64,000 nucleotides of DNA, taken from assembly GCA_002281555.1 (NCBI GenBank), contig NCGJ01000014.1, positions 1 to 64,000 of the forward strand, read 5' to 3'. This stretch comes from Hydrogenophilales bacterium 28-61-23 (GTDB lineage Bacteria > Pseudomonadota > Gammaproteobacteria > Burkholderiales > Thiobacillaceae). The position numbers and the translations under genes are program-made. Of the stretch, positions 62,796-64,000 are shown one piece after another. Below the pieces are notes generated by a model, which ran no database searches, had not been told where the DNA came from, and saw only the letters and a program-made list of their open reading frames with translations. Within the stretch, counting starts at the first letter, position 1. Every line of letters starts with the position of its first letter.

Positions 62796-62975
62796 GTCGG
62801 CATCCCCATGCCGACAATCCCCCTCGCGGCGGGGGTTCGCCGCCTGTCAAAGCAAAGGCAATCAGACGATGGATCGGCGGGAAGGGATTCCCGCCCTACG
62901 TCGGTCGGCGCGATGTGTTTTCGTAGGTCGGCATTCCTATGCCGACAATCCTTCTCGCGGCGGGGGTTCGCCGCC
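62792..62975. repeat. Right REP cluster downstream of the RAYT gene
   Basis: GTAGGTCGGCATCCCCATGC starts a REP at 62792-62844. A GGCGGGAA-type hairpin at 62877-62900 completes the 109-bp unit shared with 55346-55454. Then the 73-bp direct repeat 62903-62975 follows, with another GTAG-headed REP at 62923. Together with 62203-62255 it boxes the transposase gene. Confidence 0.92.
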
Positions 62976-62977
62976 CG

Positions 62978-64000
62978 TTATGCCCCGGACCGCCCGATGA
63001 AGCGGGCACGATCCTTTTCCGGCAGGGCTTTGATCAGGGCCTGGGTGAACTCCTGTTGCGCCGCATACGCCGCCGCGGCGTCGCCGGTGATGCTGGACAG
63101 GCGGAACAGCAGGCCGTCGGGAATCTTGCCGGTGAGGCCGTATTTGATCTGTTCGAGTTTCCAGGCGCCGCCGCCGCCTTCGGCGATTTTGTCGCCTATG
63201 GTCATCCAGTAGGTGACCGGTTCGATCCGGCGGCCCTGAACCGCGACCATGCGCTTGACCGGAACCGCGCCAAAGCCGGTATCCAGGCTGCCGTGACTTT
63301 CCTGGTGCAATTTGAAGCCGAGCGAGGGGTAGCAGACTTCCGGTTTGTGCACCTGCATGGATTCGCTTTGATCGCCGCCGTAGGCGATCAGCAGCATGAC
63401 GCGGCGACCCTGTCGGTCGACGTAGGTGCGCGACAGGATCTGGTTGTACAGGCGGTCGAGCATTTGCGCGGTTTCGGGGTCGGTGCGCAACGGCGCGACG
63501 GTTTCGTCGGTGGTCCATTCGCCGAACTGTTTCGGCAGCATGGTTTCCAGATCGATCTTGGGGCCGATTTCGGACATTTTCTGGGTCGGCGTCATGGCGT
63601 AGGACAGGCCGATGCCGCTCAGCAGAACGAGAGAAAGCGCGAAATAACGGAGTTTCGAGGCCTCAGCGGCGGGCAGTCCGGGCCGCGCCGCGCCGGCTTT
63701 TCTCGCGGCGGGAACTGGCGCGGAGGGAAACAGCAAGCCCAGCAAACCATCCAGTCCGGCCATGAACAGCACCGCAAGGGTGAACAGCGTGGGGCTGGCG
63801 AGATCGTGCGCCAGGCCCTGCCCGGCGGCTTCGCCATGGTGATAGGTGATCAAGGCGAGCACGACGACGCGGACGCAATTGGCGGCGAAGGCGATGGGCA
63901 ATATGGATGCGATCAGGATGCCGTTGCGCGTCCAGCTTCGGTGCTTCATCAGGTGGACGTAGAGCAGGCCCACCGCGCTCAGGCTGAACATGGAATGCAG
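62978..64000 (-). CDS. Exosortase-EpsI fusion protein (5' end beyond the window)
   Basis: The last 340 residues are visible. The exosortase part has helices containing LHSMFSLSAVGLLYVHLMKH, ILPIAFAANCVRVVVLALIT with the catalytic Arg, and the His in the HHGEAAGQGLAHDLASP region. The usual catalytic Cys (ACSG) would lie just beyond the edge. After a linker, an EpsI domain (about 130-335) follows (LETMLPKQFGEWTTDE...VHKPEVCYPSLGFKLHQES). The fusion resembles exosortase B-type systems of betaproteobacteria, and its likely substrates are the PEP-CTERM proteins encoded at 58734 and 60249. The gene continues leftward on the minus strand to TAA 62978, just after the REP cluster. It is probably the first gene of a polysaccharide-linked cluster outside the window. 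Confidence 0.88.
   Translation of the reverse strand: MHSMFSLSAVGLLYVHLMKHRSWTRNGILIASILPIAFAANCVRVVVLALITYHHGEAAGQGLAHDLASPTLFTLAVLFMAGLDGLLGLLFPSAPVPAARKAGAARPGLPAAEASKLRYFALSLVLLSGIGLSYAMTPTQKMSEIGPKIDLETMLPKQFGEWTTDETVAPLRTDPETAQMLDRLYNQILSRTYVDRQGRRVMLLIAYGGDQSESMQVHKPEVCYPSLGFKLHQESHGSLDTGFGAVPVKRMVAVQGRRIEPVTYWMTIGDKIAEGGGGAWKLEQIKYGLTGKIPDGLLFRLSSITGDAAAAYAAQQEFTQALIKALPEKDRARFIGRSGA

Overview
The window looks like the chromosome of a GC-rich, Gram-negative, facultatively lithotrophic, nitrate-reducing Betaproteobacterium, broadly of the Thiobacillus/Sulfuricella/Rhodocyclales kind. The signs are a methionine aminopeptidase-GlnD pair, a periplasmic nitrate reductase of NapGH type, an HdrABC-linked [NiFe]-hydrogenase, an exosortase with PEP-CTERM substrates and a two-partner secretion system. 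The taxonomic placement is inference from gene content. I saw no rRNA, tRNA, CRISPR array or prophage.

Left to right: (1) 1-1021 holds integron material, two attC-like sites around one cassette whose membrane-protein gene carries a one-base frameshift in a T7 run. (2) 1060-8197 (minus) is an operon hdrC-hdrB-hdrA-mvhD-mvhG-mvhA-maturation protease, a complete predicted electron-bifurcating hydrogenase/heterodisulfide-reductase complex. (3) 8403-19201 holds an HD-GYP phosphodiesterase, a YbbAP-like ABC pair divergent from tesA, an Xre-RES toxin-antitoxin pair, an MBL-fold hydrolase, map and glnD. (4) 19290-25934 (minus) holds an ABC/membrane-fusion trio and three flagellar-type genes (FlhB-C-like, FliK-like, DUF2802). 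(5) 26059-33829 holds cbpA, a divergent hfq, napDAGHB and a Crp/Fnr regulator facing nap across a TTGAC-N4-GTCAA palindrome. (6) 33991-37488 (plus) holds btaA-btaB (betaine lipid synthesis), a HAD phosphatase and a parvulin.

(7) 37624-57241 (minus) is the most unusual block: tpsB, a 3668-residue tpsA, an ExbB proton channel fused to a periplasmic DUF2341/LamG-like ectodomain, ExbD, a TonB-like protein, a porin, an ankyrin protein and a coiled-coil protein. The order suggests a surface system in which a giant exported adhesin is linked to a dedicated energised envelope complex. (8) 57338-64000 holds a PstS-like exported protein, two paralogous PEP-CTERM proteins sharing a palindromic upstream element, a pseudopilin-like protein, a REP-associated tyrosine transposase (RAYT) and an exosortase-EpsI fusion cut by the window edge.

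Across the right half, GTAG-headed REP hairpins recur about 15 times. They flank the RAYT gene, fill the tpsB-tpsA gap and enter two reading frames, each time encoding the peptide VGKGLPT. A second hairpin family (CCTCTCCCGC) forms three BIME-like units, two of them inverted around the porin-ankyrin segment.
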